From NCBI GenBank assembly GCA_028288725.1, contig JAQGIC010000083.1, forward strand, positions 1 through 37,591: DNA of 37,591 nt. The letters run 5' to 3'. Shown here one piece after another: positions 35,917 to 37,591 of this stretch. This DNA is from Rhodospirillales bacterium (GTDB lineage Bacteria; Pseudomonadota; Alphaproteobacteria; ATCC43930; CGMCC-115725). The notes below the pieces were generated by a model. That model saw nothing but the letters and a program-made list of their open reading frames with translations. It was not told the DNA's origin and searched no databases. Within the stretch, counting starts at the first letter, position 1. Each line of letters starts with the position of its first letter. A program made the position numbers and the translations under genes.

Positions 35917-36465
35917 ATGGAACAAGCTGACGCCGTCATCGCCGTGTTCGCCGACCATCAGGCTGCCGAAGCTGCCGTGAAGAAGCTGACCGCCGCCGGG
36001 TTCGAGATGAAGAATCTCAGCGTCGTCGGCAAGGGCTATCACACGGAAGAAAAGGTCGTGGGATTCTATACCGCCGGCGATCGCGTCAAGTTCTGGGGTG
36101 CGCGCGGCGCGTTTTGGGGCGGTCTCTGGGGGCTGTTCTTCGGCGGCCTGTTCCTGACCATTCCCGTCGTCGGCCATGTCGTCGTGCTGGGCTACCTGGC
36201 CGCCGTCGCGATCGGCGCGGTCGAAAACGCGGCTTTGGTCGGCGGATTGAGCGCGATCGGTGCCGCGCTCTACAGCCTCGGCGTGCCGAAGGACGGCGTG
36301 ATTCGGTACGAGGCCGCCGTGAAGGCCGACGGTTTCCTGGTGATGGCGCACGGCCCGGCCGCGGAAATGGCCCGGGCCAAGGCGATCCTGGGTACGGTCA
36401 ACCCGTCCAGTCTCGACCAGCATGCCGGTGCTCAGGACGAACGGTCGCCCCAGATCACCGGCTGA
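35917..36465 (+). CDS. glycine-rich membrane protein of the general stress protein 17M-like type
   Basis: This 182-residue protein begins with a small ferredoxin-like alpha/beta domain (about 1-50: VIAVFADHQAAEAAVKKL) resembling the general stress protein 17M-like domain. Glycine-rich hydrophobic segments (about 60-120) could span or insert in the membrane. A second, similar alpha/beta stretch runs 130-160 (YEAAVKADGFLVMAHG). The biochemical role is unknown. It lies 28 bases after the first universal stress protein and 23 bases before the second, so one transcript is likely. The ribosome binding site is weak (GAAAGA). Confidence 0.75.
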   Translation: MEQADAVIAVFADHQAAEAAVKKLTAAGFEMKNLSVVGKGYHTEEKVVGFYTAGDRVKFWGARGAFWGGLWGLFFGGLFLTIPVVGHVVVLGYLAAVAIGAVENAALVGGLSAIGAALYSLGVPKDGVIRYEAAVKADGFLVMAHGPAAEMARAKAILGTVNPSSLDQHAGAQDERSPQITG

Positions 36466-36488
36466 CACCCAGGAAAGGAAGCCACGCC

Positions 36489-37316
36489 ATGAGTTTCAAG
36501 GATCTGTTGGTCATCGTGGACGGTGACAGCGCGAACCCATCGCCGCTCGCGCTGGCGGCATGGCTGGCCGGCCGTTTCGAGGCCCATCTCGTCGGGCTGC
36601 ATCCCTCGTCGACAGCCAGGGCCAGCCTCTATTCGGCGAATTTCGGCACCGAACTGTTCGACGACGCGATGCGGAAGACCTTCGCGGCCCTGGAACGGCG
36701 TGCGGTGGATGCGCGGACCAGTTTGGAGGCCGCCGCCCGATGCAACGGCATCCAGGCCGAATGGCGGGTGGCCCGTGGCTTCCCGGGACCCGAGACGGTG
36801 CTGAACGGGCGCTATGCCGATCTCGTCATCCTGGGCCAGTGCTGGTCGGACTATGACGGTCTGCGTTATCCCGATCCGACCGATGTTGTGCTCGACGTGG
36901 GCTGCCCCGTCCTGGTCGTGCCTCGGGCCGGACAGTTCGAGCGGATCGAGCGCCATGCGCTGATTGCCTGGAATGGCAGTCGCGAGTCGGCGCGCGCTGT
37001 GCGGGATGCACTGCCCTTGCTGAAGCGCGTGGCGAAAGTGACGGTGCTCGCCGTCAATTCCGAGGGCGGCGGCGAGGAGCCCGGCGCGGACATCGCGCTG
37101 CATCTGGCGCGTCACGGCATCACGGTCGAGATCGACCAGAGCACCGCGCCGGACATGGACGTGGCCGACGTGCTGCTGTCGCACGCCTCGGACCTGGGCA
37201 GCGATCTCATCGTCATGGGCGCTTACGGCCATGCCCGGATGCGCGAGACGATCCTGGGCGGCGTCACCCGCTCGATGTTGGCGCAGATGACCGTTCCGGT
37301 TCTGATGTCCCATTGA
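36489..37316 (+). CDS. tandem-domain universal stress protein
   Basis: This 275-residue two-domain UspA protein is similar in length and ending to the one at 35058. The ATP-binding loop GAYGHARMRETILGG starts at 244 in the C-terminal half; the N-terminal half (MSFKDLLVIVDGD) has a Usp fold without the full loop. The ATG follows GGAAAGGAAG at good spacing. A longer in-frame open stretch upstream overlaps the preceding gene and is discarded. It likely acts with the paralogue in low-oxygen stress survival. Confidence 0.9.
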   Translation: MSFKDLLVIVDGDSANPSPLALAAWLAGRFEAHLVGLHPSSTARASLYSANFGTELFDDAMRKTFAALERRAVDARTSLEAAARCNGIQAEWRVARGFPGPETVLNGRYADLVILGQCWSDYDGLRYPDPTDVVLDVGCPVLVVPRAGQFERIERHALIAWNGSRESARAVRDALPLLKRVAKVTVLAVNSEGGGEEPGADIALHLARHGITVEIDQSTAPDMDVADVLLSHASDLGSDLIVMGAYGHARMRETILGGVTRSMLAQMTVPVLMSH

Positions 37317-37591
37317 ATTGCGTGATCGACATTGCCGTCGCAGCTGCGCTCGGCGGCATGTTATTCAACGATCACATCGGGTCTCTCCGGAGCAATGCTG
37401 TTCCTGCGTGAGGCGGTCCATCTGACGCCGTTCATGCCGGACGGGGTCGCTCAGTAAGTGTCCGCTTTCCGAGGGCTTCGCCCCGAAGCCACCATTCCGC
37501 TTTTTCGGCCCGATGCGGCTGTTCCGGCTGCGCGGTTGAAGGCTGCTCCTGGCGCATTTGCAACTTCAATCGGGCGTTGCCAGTCATCTCC
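37317..37591. other. right edge, no supported gene
   Basis: These 275 bases hold no open frame I recognise. A GGCTTCG-CCC-CGAAGCC hairpin at 37474-37490 has a 7-bp stem and a 3-base loop. A run of five T lies about ten bases later, too far for a classic intrinsic terminator, so its role is unclear. A short frame ending near 37457 (about 20 codons from an ATG near 37395) has no family resemblance. Confidence 0.4.

Overview
The window is GC-rich, coding-dense DNA with very short gaps and many 4-base start/stop overlaps. It looks like an alphaproteobacterium. A heme-type FixL, a FixJ and an FixK-type regulator lie together, and the PHA synthase, FabI and N-ATPase types fit. A Rhodospirillales-like host is my best guess, but lineage is inferred from gene content only. 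I see no rRNA, tRNA, CRISPR array, phage or insertion sequence.

Nearly everything belongs to a low-oxygen physiology island. From left to right: (1) 1-8174, minus strand: an operon of MFS transporter, GltD-like flavoprotein, pyruvate:ferredoxin oxidoreductase, D-2-hydroxyacid (lactate) dehydrogenase and a dihydroorotate-dehydrogenase-like protein cut by the window edge. (2) 8304-13430, plus strand: class I PHA synthase, a MaoC hydratase-phosphotransacetylase fusion, acetate kinase and a FabI-type reductase. (3) 13433-15181, minus strand: an unknown exported protein and a zinc alcohol dehydrogenase. (4) 15251-23276: cytochrome bd (cydA-cydB-cydX) followed by a SulP transporter on the minus strand, and the divergent ABC exporter cydD-cydC. 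(5) 23331-27090, plus strand: fixL-fixJ, a stand-alone receiver protein (FixT-like candidate) and a fixK/fnr-type regulator, then an Nramp-related transporter. (6) 28362-34925, minus strand: a complete nine-gene N-type F-ATPase operon in the order atpDCQRBEFAG. (7) 35058-37316, plus strand: two paralogous tandem universal stress proteins flanking a glycine-rich membrane stress protein.

Five sites matching TTG(A/C)-N6-TCAA, the FixK/FNR recognition pattern, sit at 8233, 15241, 19930, 25823 and 34986. All lie in promoter positions, and three lie in divergent intergenic regions. A FixJ-like inverted repeat precedes the fixK-type gene. The sequence can therefore be read as one circuit: FixL senses O2, FixJ activates fixK, and FixK switches on fermentation and PHB or acetate overflow, cytochrome bd, the N-ATPase and the stress proteins. 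The receiver protein may close a feedback loop.

The most unusual points are: the regulon architecture itself; a 30-bp perfect inverted repeat inserted in the 3' end of atpR that now encodes the protein's tail and abuts the atpB ribosome binding site; a receiver protein lacking one metal-binding acid between fixJ and fixK; an Nramp-related protein with altered metal-site motifs; and a 26-bp tail-to-tail overlap between that gene and atpG.
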